Source: an uncultured Ruminococcus sp. (GTDB taxonomy: Bacteria; Bacillota; Clostridia; Lachnospirales; Lachnospiraceae). Taken from it: a stretch of DNA of 64,000 nt. Shown here piece after piece: positions 8,832 through 18,138 of the stretch. A program made the translations under genes and the position numbers. Under the pieces are notes generated by a model. That model worked only from the letters and a program-made list of their open reading frames with translations, was not told where the DNA came from and made no database searches. Every line of letters begins with the position of its first letter. Position 1 is the stretch's first letter. Location: positions 62,001 to 126,000 of the forward strand of contig CAKRLG010000002.1 of assembly GCA_934359255.1 (NCBI GenBank). The letters are read 5' to 3'.

Positions 8832-11420
8832 ATGAATATCAGCAAATTTACGCAAAAATCATTGCAGGCTGTTCAAAACCTGGAAAAGACCGCATATGAC
8901 TTCGGTAACCAGGAGATCGAGCAGGAACATTTACTGTATAATCTGCTTCATCAGGAAGACAGTCTGATCTTAAAGATGATCGAAAAGATGGAAATTAACA
9001 AAGAACATTTTCTGGACAACGTGGAAAATGCCCTGAACGCCAGAGTCAAAGTATCCGGCGGACAGCAATATATCGGACAGTACCTGAATAAGGTACTGGT
9101 AAGCGGCGAGGACGAAGCCAAAGCCATGGGAGATGAGTACGTCTCCGTGGAACATCTGTTTCTGGCGATGCTCCGTTATCCGAGTCCGAGTATCAAAAAA
9201 CTGTTCCAGGAATATGGAATCACAAGAGAACGCTTCTTACAGGCATTGAGCACCGTAAGAGGAAACCAGAGAGTTACCTCCGATAACCCGGAAGCAACCT
9301 ACGATACCCTGGCAAAATACGGTCAGGATCTGGTAGAACGTGCGAGAAATCAAAAGCTGGATCCGGTCATCGGCCGTGACAGCGAGATTCGAAATGTGAT
9401 TCGTATTCTTTCCAGAAAGACAAAAAACAACCCGGTACTGATCGGTGAACCCGGTGTAGGTAAAACGGCAGCCGTGGAAGGACTGGCACAGCGAATCGTC
9501 CGTGGCGATGTACCGGAAGGGCTGAAAGATAAAACGATTTTCGCTCTGGATATGGGAGCACTGGTAGCCGGTGCAAAATACCGTGGTGAATTCGAAGAAC
9601 GTCTGAAAGCTGTTCTGGAAGAAGTCAGAAAGAGCGAAGGTAAAATCATTCTGTTTATCGATGAACTGCATCTGATCGTCGGAGCAGGAAAAACAGACGG
9701 TGCGATGGATGCCGGCAACATGTTAAAACCGATGCTTGCCCGTGGAGAACTGCATTGTATCGGTGCTACCACACTGGATGAGTATCGGCAGTACATCGAA
9801 AAGGATGCCGCATTGGAACGTCGTTTCCAGCCGGTAATGGTAGATGAACCTTCTGTGGAAGATACCATATCCATCCTTCGTGGACTGAAAGAACGGTATG
9901 AGGTATATCATGGAGTAAAGATTACCGATGGTGCCCTGGTTGCAGCAGCCACACTATCCAACCGTTATATCTCCGACCGGTTCCTGCCGGATAAGGCTAT
10001 CGATCTGGTAGATGAAGCCTGTGCCCTGATCAAGACTGAGCTGGATTCTCTTCCGGCGGAACTGGATGAGCAGCAACGTAAGATCATGCAGATGGAGATT
10101 GAGGAAGCAGCACTGAAAAAAGAGACCGACAAGCTCAGTCAGGAACGTCTGGCAGATCTGCAAAAAGAACTGGCAGAATATAAAGATGCATTTTCCGTAC
10201 AGAAAGCACAGTGGGAGAATGAGAAACATTCCGTAGAGAAACTTTCCACATTGCGTGAACAGATCGAAGATCTGAATCGTCAGATCCAGGTGGCACAGCA
10301 GCAGTATGATCTGAATAAAGCAGCAGAACTGCAGTACGGCGAACTGCCGAAACTGCAAAAACAGTTGGAGATTGAAGAAGAAAAAGTGAAAAATGAGGAT
10401 CTTTCTCTGGTACATGAGAGTGTTACCGATGAAGAAATTGCGAGAATTATTTCCCGTTGGACCGGTATCCCGGTGGCAAAACTGACCGAGGGAGAAAAAA
10501 CGAAGATCCTTGGTCTTGAAGATGTCCTTCATAAACGTGTGATCGGACAGGATGAAGCGGTAACAAAAGTGACCGATGCGATCATCCGTTCCAAAGCCGG
10601 TATTAAAGATCCTACAAAACCGATCGGATCTTTCCTGTTCCTTGGACCTACCGGTGTCGGTAAGACCGAGCTTGCAAAAACACTGGCGCAGACACTGTTT
10701 GATGATGAAAACAACATGGTGCGAATCGATATGAGTGAGTATATGGAGAAATACTCCGTATCCCGTCTGATCGGAGCGCCTCCGGGATATGTAGGCTACG
10801 AGGAAGGTGGTCAGCTGACCGAGGCAGTCAGAAGAAAACCGTATTCGGTAGTTCTGTTCGATGAGATCGAGAAAGCACATCCGGATGTATTTAACGTATT
10901 GTTACAGGTACTGGATGATGGCCGGATCACGGATTCTCAGGGACGTACCGTTGACTTCAAGAATACGATTCTGATCATGACTTCCAACATCGGTTCTTCT
11001 TATCTGCTGGATGGAATTGAGGAAGATGGAAGTATTAAACCGGAAGCAGCAGAGATGGTACAGAATGATCTGCGTGGACATTTCCGTCCGGAATTTCTGA
11101 ACCGTCTGGATGAAATCATTATGTTTAAACCATTGACCAAAGACAATATCGGTGGTATCGTAGACCTGTTAATGGCAGAGCTGAACAACCGTCTGGCAGA
11201 TCAGGAGATTCATATCCGTCTGACAGCTGCGGCGAAGAACCATATCATCGAAGGTGGTTATGATCCGGTATATGGTGCACGTCCATTGAAACGTTATCTG
11301 CAGAAATATGTGGAAACACTGGCTGCAAAGATGATCCTCGGTGGAAAAGTCGGTCAGGATGATACGATCGTTCTGGATGTGACGGATGGTGAGATGACAG
11401 CTTCTGTACAGTCTGTATAA
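8832..11420 (+). CDS. clpB: ATP-dependent disaggregase ClpB
   Basis: 862-residue Hsp100 chaperone that with DnaK pulls apart protein aggregates. It has an N-terminal Clp_N domain, a first AAA+ module with Walker A GEPGVGKT at 205, a coiled-coil middle domain (about 400-530, rich in Glu/Lys/Gln) and a second AAA+ module with GPTGVGKT at 605 and pore motif GYVGYEEGG. The long middle domain separates ClpB from ClpC and ClpA. The ATG at 8832 follows AAGGAGGGG; an in-frame ATG at 8775 lies in the promoter region and is rejected. Heat-shock control by HrcA is expected from the overlapping CIRCE site. Confidence 0.97.
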   Translation: MNISKFTQKSLQAVQNLEKTAYDFGNQEIEQEHLLYNLLHQEDSLILKMIEKMEINKEHFLDNVENALNARVKVSGGQQYIGQYLNKVLVSGEDEAKAMGDEYVSVEHLFLAMLRYPSPSIKKLFQEYGITRERFLQALSTVRGNQRVTSDNPEATYDTLAKYGQDLVERARNQKLDPVIGRDSEIRNVIRILSRKTKNNPVLIGEPGVGKTAAVEGLAQRIVRGDVPEGLKDKTIFALDMGALVAGAKYRGEFEERLKAVLEEVRKSEGKIILFIDELHLIVGAGKTDGAMDAGNMLKPMLARGELHCIGATTLDEYRQYIEKDAALERRFQPVMVDEPSVEDTISILRGLKERYEVYHGVKITDGALVAAATLSNRYISDRFLPDKAIDLVDEACALIKTELDSLPAELDEQQRKIMQMEIEEAALKKETDKLSQERLADLQKELAEYKDAFSVQKAQWENEKHSVEKLSTLREQIEDLNRQIQVAQQQYDLNKAAELQYGELPKLQKQLEIEEEKVKNEDLSLVHESVTDEEIARIISRWTGIPVAKLTEGEKTKILGLEDVLHKRVIGQDEAVTKVTDAIIRSKAGIKDPTKPIGSFLFLGPTGVGKTELAKTLAQTLFDDENNMVRIDMSEYMEKYSVSRLIGAPPGYVGYEEGGQLTEAVRRKPYSVVLFDEIEKAHPDVFNVLLQVLDDGRITDSQGRTVDFKNTILIMTSNIGSSYLLDGIEEDGSIKPEAAEMVQNDLRGHFRPEFLNRLDEIIMFKPLTKDNIGGIVDLLMAELNNRLADQEIHIRLTAAAKNHIIEGGYDPVYGARPLKRYLQKYVETLAAKMILGGKVGQDDTIVLDVTDGEMTASVQSV

Positions 11421-11432
11421 AGGAGTTTTGAG

Positions 11433-11606
11433 ATGATACCGAACGATCCGGTGATGTTACTCAGTTATGTAAATACGCAGCTGAGAGATTATTATTCCAG
11501 TCTGGATGCTCTTTGCGAGGATAAGGGTATTGGAAAAGAAGAACTGGTGGAGAAAATGAAGTCCATTGAGTATGTGTATGAGGTGGATAGAAACCAGTTT
11601 GTGTGA
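11433..11606 (+). CDS. DUF4250-type small protein
   Basis: 57-residue protein starting MIPNDPVMLLSYVNTQLRD, which I recognise as the DUF4250 type seen in Firmicutes; its function is unknown. It has an AAGGAG ribosome binding site directly after the clpB stop and is followed by a terminator, so it is probably co-transcribed with clpB. It is soluble and mildly acidic, and the C-terminal half looks helical. Confidence 0.8.
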   Translation: MIPNDPVMLLSYVNTQLRDYYSSLDALCEDKGIGKEELVEKMKSIEYVYEVDRNQFV

Positions 11607-11611
11607 TAAGG

Positions 11612-11652
11612 GAAGCATTCCTGCAAAAAAGTAGGAGTGCTTCTTTTTTTGA
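11612..11652 (+). terminator. Terminator after the clpB-DUF4250 unit
   Basis: GAAGCA-x-TCCT pairs with AGGA-x-TGCTTC across a loop containing an A run; eight T residues follow. Confidence 0.85.
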
Positions 11653-11724
11653 TAAGCCATTTAAACAGAGTATTGACAGAAAGTTAACATAGTGCTAATA
11701 TATTTTTTGTATAAATTCCATAGT

Positions 11725-11900
11725 AGCATATCAAGTGCACCTGCGAACATAGTTCGTCGGTGAGAGAGGGAATCAGGTGTGAATCCTGAGCGATCCGGTC
11801 ACTGTAATCAGGGAGGAAAGCCCGGTAGGATCCATTGTACCGCAAGGTATGAGAAGGAGGGCAGACTGTTAATCTGTAAGTCAGGAAACCTGCTTGTATG
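11725..11900 (+). ncRNA. Cobalamin riboswitch
   Basis: The sequence shows the conserved B12 box AAGTCAGGAAACCTGC at 11878-11893, and the upstream core GGGAATCAGGTGTGAATCC followed by GGTCACTGTAA. This is the standard order of the cobalamin aptamer (adenosyl- or hydroxocobalamin class not decided). A terminator hairpin follows at 11955-11992. No B12 transport or biosynthesis gene lies downstream; the next recognisable gene is a beta-mannosidase behind a second terminator. Confidence 0.92.
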
Positions 11901-11954
11901 TCGTAAGGTTAAAGCTTCCGAGTAAAGTTTTACATCCTGTTTGTAGTAAAAATG

Positions 11955-11992
11955 AGATGTCAGCTTTCTGTCGGGGAAAAGACATCTTTTTT
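11955..11992 (+). terminator. Riboswitch expression-platform terminator
   Basis: AGATGTC at 11955-11961 pairs with GACATCT at 11981-11987, followed by a T run. Its position about 60 nt after the B12 box fits a ligand-controlled terminator. Confidence 0.82.
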
Positions 11993-12041
11993 ATATATTT
12001 ACAAAAACACGAACTTATGGAATGATCGAAACAGGAGCGTA

Positions 12042-12200
12042 GTGTTTCGAGACCTTGACTATTTGAATTTATGCACGATTAAACGACAGGGTGGAATAAG
12101 TCCTGTTTCTGTAGATCTACTGTATCATTTACCTCCGCAACCAAGTGATATAGATTCCTCTTGGATCTTGTGCAGAAGCAGGATGGTTTCATCCGGTTAG
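12042..12200 (+). other. Unassigned interval behind the riboswitch, with a weak 52-codon frame
   Basis: Between the riboswitch terminator and the terminator at 12212 only a 52-codon frame is visible, with a GTG start at 12042 and an AGGAG 4 nt before it. It matches no family I know. Its spacing to the AGGAG is short and the composition is not convincing. The interval also holds a hairpin CGAAAC/GTTTCG at about 12027-12049 and one at ACAGG/CCTGT. It may be the decayed end of a B12-related gene, or a riboswitch-controlled small RNA. I do not claim a protein. Confidence 0.25.
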
Positions 12201-12211
12201 CCTTGAAAATG

Positions 12212-12238
12212 GAAGCCTGAAAAGGCTTCTTTTTTTTT
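12212..12238 (+). terminator. Terminator upstream of the beta-mannosidase gene
   Basis: GAAGCC-TGAAAA-GGCTTC hairpin followed by nine T residues. It ends the transcript that starts at the cobalamin riboswitch, so the glycosidase is probably not under B12 control. Confidence 0.9.
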
Positions 12239-12379
12239 CGTAAATAATAGAATTTTTACAATTGAAAGCAGGATTGCTTCATGATACACTGAATCTGAAA
12301 GAATATTCGGGCAGGCAGATTATGTGCGTCCGGATATACAAAAAAATATGGTAAAACAAGGAAAAATGGAGGCAGCAAA

Positions 12380-14911
12380 ATGGAGGGTTTTACAACGAAA
12401 AAACAGCCGCTTACAACGGTATGGAAGATGCATACTGCAGGCGATGCGCAGTGGTATCCGGCGCAGGTTCCGGGAACTGTGTATACAGATCTGTTAAGAA
12501 ACGGACAGATGGAAGATCCGTTCTGGAAGGACAATGAATACAGAGCACTGGATCTGATGGAAAAAGATTATGAGTATGAGACCGCGTTTGAGGGAACCGA
12601 AGCACAGGAAGGCGAAAGACAGTGGATTCGCTTTGAAGGCCTGGATACGATCTGTGATATCTATCTGAATGAAGAAAAAATCGGTAATACATATAACATG
12701 CACAGAACCTGGGAGTTTGACGTAACAGGAAAGGTGAAAGCAGGAGAAAATATCCTGCGTGTGTATTTCCATTCTCCGCTGGAATATATTAAAGAAGCTT
12801 ACGAAAAACAGCCGACACACGGAAGTGAAGATGCGATGGATGGCTTTGTGCATATCCGAAAAGCACACTGCATGTTCGGATGGGATTGGGGTGCTCATCT
12901 GCCGGATGCAGGAATTTTCCGTCCGGTGTATCTGCTGACGATGACGGAGGGCAGAATTGACAGTGTCTATATCCGCCAGGAACATGAAGAAGGAAAAGTA
13001 ACCCTGAAGTTTGAAGTGAGCAGAAATCCGAAAGAAGATCTCAGAAAAGAGATTCCGGTAGGAAAAGAAGCAGACGGTTATACCTATGAAGTAACCGTGG
13101 CAGCTCCGGATGGTACCGTGATCACAGCAAAAGATACCCCGGAAAATCTGGTGATCGAACAGCCGGAACTCTGGTGGCCGAACGGCGTGGGTGCGCAGCC
13201 ATTATATGAAGTGACGGTAACGCTGGCAAAAGACGGACAGCCGGTGGACAGCTGGACAAGAAAGATCGGTCTTCGCACAATGACCATGGATATTCATCCG
13301 GACGAGTGGGGCGAGAGCTTTGCCCATCAGGTGAACGGAAAAGACATCTTTGCCATGGGCGCCGACTATATCCCGGAAGATCATCTCCTGGGCCGTGTGA
13401 CGCCGGAAACCACAAGAAAACTGCTGGAACAGTGTAAGGCAGCCAACTTTAACGCAGTCCGTGTATGGGGTGGCGGTTACTATCCGGAAGACTGGTTCTA
13501 TGATCTGTGTGACGAACTGGGGCTGATGGTATGGCAGGACTTTATGTTTGCATGTGCGGTTTACGATCTGACACCGGAATTCGAGGCAAATATCCGGGAA
13601 GAATTTATTGATAATGTAAAAAGATTACGTCATCATGCATCCCTGGGACTGTGGTGTGGTAATAATGAGATGGAAATGTTTGTAAAACAGGGCGAGTGGG
13701 TGACAAAGCCAAGCGAGGTTCGTGATTATCTCTTCATGTATGAGCGTGTGATCCCGGAAATCCTGAAACAATATGATCCGGAAACCTTCTACTGGCCGGC
13801 AAGTCCGTCTTCCGGCGGATGCTTCGATGATCCGTCAGATCCAAACCGTGGAGATGTTCATTACTGGGATGTATGGCATGGCAACAAGCCGTTCTCGGAT
13901 TACCGGAATTACTATTTCCGCTATGCAAGTGAATTTGGATTCCAGTCCTTCCCGTCTCTCGAGACGATCAAAACTTTTACCGATGATCCGGCGGACTGGA
14001 ACATTTTCTCTTATGTCATGGAAAAACATCAGAGAAATGCAGGCGCAAACGGAAAGATCCTGAACTATCTGCAGCAGACCTTCCGTTATCCTACCGAATT
14101 TACCACGTTATTATATGCTTCTCAGATGTTGCAGGCAGAAGCAATCAAGTACGGGGTGGAACATTTCCGGAGAAACCGTGGCAGATGTATGGGTGCGATC
14201 TACTGGCAGTTAAATGATTGCTGGCCGGTGGCTTCCTGGGCATCTGTAGATTATGAGGGAAGATGGAAAGCCCTGCATTATTATGCAAAACGGTTCTTTG
14301 CACCGGTGATGGTCTCCTGTGAGGAACAGAACTGGATGACCGCGGAAGCAAATATGAACCGTGAACATTTTGTATATGAAAAATCTATCCGCCTGAATGT
14401 GACCAACGAGACCCTGGAAGATAAGAAAGTTCTGGTAAAGTGGGCACTTCGAAACGCCGATGCATCTGTTGTGAAAGCAGAGGAGCGAGAAGTAACGGTA
14501 CCGGCACTTTCCAGTGTATGGCTGGATAAAGAAGAATACCCGGATGTGGATGTATTCGGCCAGTACGTAAGTTATGAGGCATGGGAGGGTGATACCTGTA
14601 TCTCTGAGGGCAGTGTGATCTTCTCCTATCCGAAGTATTTCCATTATCTGGATCCGCAGCTGGCGTATCGGATCGAGGGAGACGAGATCGTAGTCAGCGC
14701 GAAAGCCTATGCGAAAGGCGTGGAGATCCTGAATCCGTCCGAAGATCTGATCCTGTCGGACAACTATTTTGATATGAGTGCAGGAGAAAAGAGAGTAAAG
14801 ATCCTTGGAAAAGCCTCAAGAAACGTGGAAGATCCTGCAGACTGGGAGAACCAGGTAAAAGAGCAGCTTGTGGACGGTCTGAAACTGCGAAGCGTTTACG
14901 ATATTCGGTAA
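12380..14911 (+). CDS. Beta-mannosidase, glycoside hydrolase family 2
   Basis: 843-residue GH2 enzyme that releases terminal beta-linked mannose from manno-oligosaccharides. An N-terminal jelly-roll sugar-binding domain opens with LTTVWKMHTAGDAQWYPAQV. It is followed by an immunoglobulin-like domain and the TIM barrel. The acid/base is Glu430 in WCGNNEME and the likely nucleophile is Glu518 in SEFGFQSFP, both in the mannosidase-specific context. There is no signal peptide, so it acts in the cytoplasm on imported oligosaccharides. It has its own GGAGG ribosome binding site and is terminated on both sides, which suggests a single-gene unit. Confidence 0.9.
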   Translation: MEGFTTKKQPLTTVWKMHTAGDAQWYPAQVPGTVYTDLLRNGQMEDPFWKDNEYRALDLMEKDYEYETAFEGTEAQEGERQWIRFEGLDTICDIYLNEEKIGNTYNMHRTWEFDVTGKVKAGENILRVYFHSPLEYIKEAYEKQPTHGSEDAMDGFVHIRKAHCMFGWDWGAHLPDAGIFRPVYLLTMTEGRIDSVYIRQEHEEGKVTLKFEVSRNPKEDLRKEIPVGKEADGYTYEVTVAAPDGTVITAKDTPENLVIEQPELWWPNGVGAQPLYEVTVTLAKDGQPVDSWTRKIGLRTMTMDIHPDEWGESFAHQVNGKDIFAMGADYIPEDHLLGRVTPETTRKLLEQCKAANFNAVRVWGGGYYPEDWFYDLCDELGLMVWQDFMFACAVYDLTPEFEANIREEFIDNVKRLRHHASLGLWCGNNEMEMFVKQGEWVTKPSEVRDYLFMYERVIPEILKQYDPETFYWPASPSSGGCFDDPSDPNRGDVHYWDVWHGNKPFSDYRNYYFRYASEFGFQSFPSLETIKTFTDDPADWNIFSYVMEKHQRNAGANGKILNYLQQTFRYPTEFTTLLYASQMLQAEAIKYGVEHFRRNRGRCMGAIYWQLNDCWPVASWASVDYEGRWKALHYYAKRFFAPVMVSCEEQNWMTAEANMNREHFVYEKSIRLNVTNETLEDKKVLVKWALRNADASVVKAEEREVTVPALSSVWLDKEEYPDVDVFGQYVSYEAWEGDTCISEGSVIFSYPKYFHYLDPQLAYRIEGDEIVVSAKAYAKGVEILNPSEDLILSDNYFDMSAGEKRVKILGKASRNVEDPADWENQVKEQLVDGLKLRSVYDIR

Positions 14912-14918
14912 AAGATGT

Positions 14919-14944
14919 TGGGGCAAAAAGCATTTTGCCCCTTT
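14919..14944 (+). terminator. Terminator of the beta-mannosidase gene
   Basis: GGGGCAAAA pairs with TTTTGCCCC across a short loop; the T-rich stem end and the following CTTT give a modest terminator. Confidence 0.75.
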
Positions 14945-14990
14945 GATACCGGATTGCTCCGAACTTTTGATCCTGGTATCAACAAAAACC

Positions 14991-15019
14991 TTGACAAAAG
15001 AAAAAAAGCCTACTATAGT
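14991..15019 (+). promoter_or_regulatory. valS promoter
   Basis: TTGACA at 14991-14996 and TATAGT at 15014-15019 with a 17-nt spacer, directly ahead of the T-box leader. Confidence 0.8.
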
Positions 15020-15024
15020 AGTGT

Positions 15025-15370
15025 CAGCCGAAACTGTTTCAAAAACAGGAAGAGGTACAGAGAAAAAGGTAGTGACAAAGAGGAGTAGATATCGTACCCC
15101 GCAAAGAGAGGGAACTTCGTGGCTGAGAGAGATCCCCGGCAGACAATATCGAAGGTAGCTTTGGAACCGGAAGACTGAACGTTTTTGTCTGTAACTGTGA
15201 AGAAGCTGAACAGTTACCGTTTTCAGACAGAAAATCAGTAAGCTTTCACGGCTGATCCCCGTTATCGGATAATGAGATGTATGGAACGCTTGTTGTTTCA
15301 TATAAGCAAGGTGGTAACGCGAGACATTCGCCCTTCACACAGATGAGAGCATCTGAGTGGAGGGCGTTTT
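15025..15370 (+). ncRNA. T-box leader of valS
   Basis: The conserved T-box sequence AAGGTGGTAACGCG is at 15308-15321. It is followed by a terminator in which CGCCCTTCAC (15329) pairs with GTGGAGGGCG (15357) and T residues follow. The upstream leader has the usual length and a GGCTGAGAG-like Stem I segment. A candidate valine specifier codon GTA lies at 15155-15157 in GAAGGTAGC; this assignment is tentative. Uncharged tRNA-Val would stabilise the antiterminator and switch on valS. Confidence 0.92.
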
Positions 15371-15400
15371 TAATCATCAAAAAAGACAAAGGAGACAACC

Positions 15401-18046
15401 ATGAGTAAAGAACTGGCAAAGACTTACGATCCGAAAGGACTCGAAGACCGTTTATACCAGAAATGGCTGGACAGCGGCTATTTTCATGCAAAAGTAAACA
15501 AAGCAAAGAAACCATTTACCATTGTTATGCCGCCGCCAAACGTAACAGGACAGCTGCATATGGGACATGCGCTGGATGAGACCATGCAGGATATTCTGAT
15601 TCGTTTCAAGAGAATGCAGGGATACGAAGCACTGTGGCAGCCGGGAACCGACCATGCAGCAATCGCTACAGAGGTTAAGGTTATCAACAAGTTAAAAGAA
15701 CAGGGCATCGACAAAAACGAGATCGGAAGAGAAGAATTCTTAAAACATGCCTGGGCATGGAAAGAAGAGTACGGCGGAAAGATTATTAACCAGCTGAAAA
15801 AACTGGGTGCATCTGCAGACTGGGAAAGAGAACGTTTCACGATGGATGAGGGATGTTCCAAAGCGGTGCAGGAAGTATTTATCCGTCTGTACAACAAAGG
15901 CTATATCTATAAAGGATCCCGTATCATCAACTGGTGTCCGGTATGTCAGACCTCTATTTCTGATGCGGAGGTAGAACATGAGGATCAGGACGGATTCTTC
16001 TGGCACATTAACTACCCGGTAGTCGGTGAAGAAGGAAAATTCGTAGAGATCGCAACCACCCGTCCGGAGACACTGCTGGGAGATACCGCAGTAGCGGTAA
16101 ACCCGGAGGATGACAGATACAAAGATCTGGTAGGAAAGATGCTGAAACTGCCTCTGACCGACCGTGAGATTCCGGTGATCGCCGATGCGTACGTAGACAA
16201 AGAGTTCGGAACCGGATGCGTAAAGATCACACCGGCACATGACCCGAATGACTTTGAAGTAGGAAAACGTCATAATCTGGAAGAAATCAACATTCTGAAC
16301 GATGATGCAACCATCAACAATCTGGGTGGAAAATATGCAGGCATGGATCGCTATGAAGCAAGAAAAGCTATGGTGAAAGATCTGGAAGATCTGGGACTGC
16401 TGGTAAAAGTAGTACCCCACAGTCACAGTGTAGGAACCCATGACCGTTGCGGTACAACCGTAGAGCCGATGATCAAACCACAGTGGTTTGTAAAGATGGA
16501 TGAGATGGCAAAAGCAGCTATTGATACTTTGAAAGACGGCGATCTCCAGTTCGTTCCGGAACGTTTTGATAAGACTTATCTGCACTGGCTGGAAAACATC
16601 CGTGACTGGTGTATCTCCCGTCAGTTATGGTGGGGACACAGAATCCCGGCTTATTACTGTGATGACTGCGGTGAGACCGTAGTGGCAAAAGAGATGCCGA
16701 AGATCTGCCCGAAATGTGGAAAGAATCATTTCCATCAGGATGAAGATACTCTGGATACCTGGTTTTCCTCCGCATTGTGGCCATTTTCCACACTTGGCTG
16801 GCCGGACAACACCGAAGAGATGGAATATTTCTATCCGACAGATGTACTGGTAACCGGATACGATATTATTTTCTTCTGGGTTATCCGTATGGTATTCTCC
16901 GCTCTGGAACAGACCGGAAAAGCACCGTTCCATCACGTACTGATCCACGGTCTGGTAAGAGACTCTCAGGGAAGAAAGATGAGTAAATCTCTGGGTAACG
17001 GTATCGATCCGCTGGAAGTCATCGACAAGTACGGTGCGGATGCCCTGCGTCTTACATTAATGACCGGTAATGCACCTGGTAACGATATGCGTTTCTACTG
17101 GGAACGTGTGGAATCCAGCAGAAACTTTGCAAACAAAGTATGGAACGCTTCCCGTTTCATCATGATGAACCTGGAAAAAGCGGAAGTTCCGTCTTCTATG
17201 GATCTTGCAAACCTGACGGCTGCAGACAAGTGGATTCTGTGCAAGTTCAATGATGTGGCAAAAGATGTTACCGATAACATGGAAAAATTTGAACTTGGTA
17301 TTGCCGTACAGAAAGTATACGACTTTATCTGGGAAGAATTCTGTGACTGGTACATCGAGATGGTAAAACCGCGTCTCTATAACGACGGGGATACCACAAA
17401 GGCAGCAGCACTGTGGACATTGAAGACGGTTCTTGGCGGTGCACTGAAACTGCTGCATCCGTACATGCCGTTTATTACAGAAGAAATTTACTGTACTCTG
17501 AATCCGGAAGAAGAATCCATTATGATCGCTTCCTGGCCGGAATGGAAACAGGAGTGGGATTTCAAGCAGGATGAAAAAGATGTTGAGATGATCAAAGAGG
17601 CAGTCAGAAGCATCCGTGGCGTACGTACAGAGATGAACGTACCACCTAGCAAGAAAGCTACCGTATATGTAGTGGCAGAAGATGCATCTGTAAGAGAAAC
17701 CTTTGAAAAGGGTAAAATCTTCTTTGCAACACTGGCATCGGCAAGTGAAGTTCTGGTACAGTCTGATAAAAGCGGTATCGCAGAAGATGCAGTATCTGCA
17801 GTAATTCCGCAGGCGGTAATCTATATTCCGTTTGCAGAACTGGTAGATATTGAAAAAGAGATCCAGCGTCTGGAAAAAGAGGAAGGACGTCTGGAAAAAG
17901 AACTGGCTCGTGTTAATGGTATGCTGAGCAACGAACGTTTCATCAGCAAAGCGCCACAGGCCAAGATCGATGAGGAAAAAGGAAAGCTGGAAAAATACAC
18001 ACAGATGATGGAACAGGTAAAAGAAAGACTGGCACAGCTGCGGTGA
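15401..18046 (+). CDS. valS: Valyl-tRNA synthetase
   Basis: 881-residue class I aminoacyl-tRNA synthetase charging tRNA-Val. HMGH is at 53-56 (the HIGH signature, within [14 protein letters not shown]) and KMSKS at 526-530. The CP1 editing domain carries [15 protein letters not shown], and the C-terminus ends in a coiled coil (about 815-880). The length is typical. It has a GGAG ribosome binding site 9 nt before the ATG and is controlled by the upstream T-box. Confidence 0.98.
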   Translation: MSKELAKTYDPKGLEDRLYQKWLDSGYFHAKVNKAKKPFTIVMPPPNVTGQLHMGHALDETMQDILIRFKRMQGYEALWQPGTDHAAIATEVKVINKLKEQGIDKNEIGREEFLKHAWAWKEEYGGKIINQLKKLGASADWERERFTMDEGCSKAVQEVFIRLYNKGYIYKGSRIINWCPVCQTSISDAEVEHEDQDGFFWHINYPVVGEEGKFVEIATTRPETLLGDTAVAVNPEDDRYKDLVGKMLKLPLTDREIPVIADAYVDKEFGTGCVKITPAHDPNDFEVGKRHNLEEINILNDDATINNLGGKYAGMDRYEARKAMVKDLEDLGLLVKVVPHSHSVGTHDRCGTTVEPMIKPQWFVKMDEMAKAAIDTLKDGDLQFVPERFDKTYLHWLENIRDWCISRQLWWGHRIPAYYCDDCGETVVAKEMPKICPKCGKNHFHQDEDTLDTWFSSALWPFSTLGWPDNTEEMEYFYPTDVLVTGYDIIFFWVIRMVFSALEQTGKAPFHHVLIHGLVRDSQGRKMSKSLGNGIDPLEVIDKYGADALRLTLMTGNAPGNDMRFYWERVESSRNFANKVWNASRFIMMNLEKAEVPSSMDLANLTAADKWILCKFNDVAKDVTDNMEKFELGIAVQKVYDFIWEEFCDWYIEMVKPRLYNDGDTTKAAALWTLKTVLGGALKLLHPYMPFITEEIYCTLNPEEESIMIASWPEWKQEWDFKQDEKDVEMIKEAVRSIRGVRTEMNVPPSKKATVYVVAEDASVRETFEKGKIFFATLASASEVLVQSDKSGIAEDAVSAVIPQAVIYIPFAELVDIEKEIQRLEKEEGRLEKELARVNGMLSNERFISKAPQAKIDEEKGKLEKYTQMMEQVKERLAQLR

Positions 18047-18138
18047 TAAAAACCGGACTTAAAGGGGGCGTATCTGAATACGATGAGATTTCAGGTACGC
18101 TTCTGTATTTGCGCAGCAGATAGGAGCAGAAAGAAAAC

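Noticed and set aside
9954..10880. 308-codon frame on the minus strand within clpB
   Set aside because: It is antisense to conserved AAA+ coding sequence, has no ribosome binding site and its composition (rich in Phe, Ile, Cys) is typical of antisense shadows.
11952..12200. 82-codon frame starting inside the riboswitch terminator
   Set aside because: The start codon is in the hairpin, there is no ribosome binding site and the product matches no family; only the shorter frame from 12042 is kept as a weak possibility.
11725..14911. B12 control of the beta-mannosidase gene
   Set aside because: Two terminators (11955-11992 and 12212-12238) lie between the aptamer and the gene, and no link between the enzyme and B12 is known.
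15740..16585. 281-codon frame on the minus strand within valS
   Set aside because: Antisense shadow of a fully conserved synthetase gene, with no supporting signals.
18067..18105. Possible terminator between valS and the LtaS-like gene
   Set aside because: GCGTATCTGAA/TTCAGGTACGC can pair with a wobble, but no T run follows, so termination is not supported.
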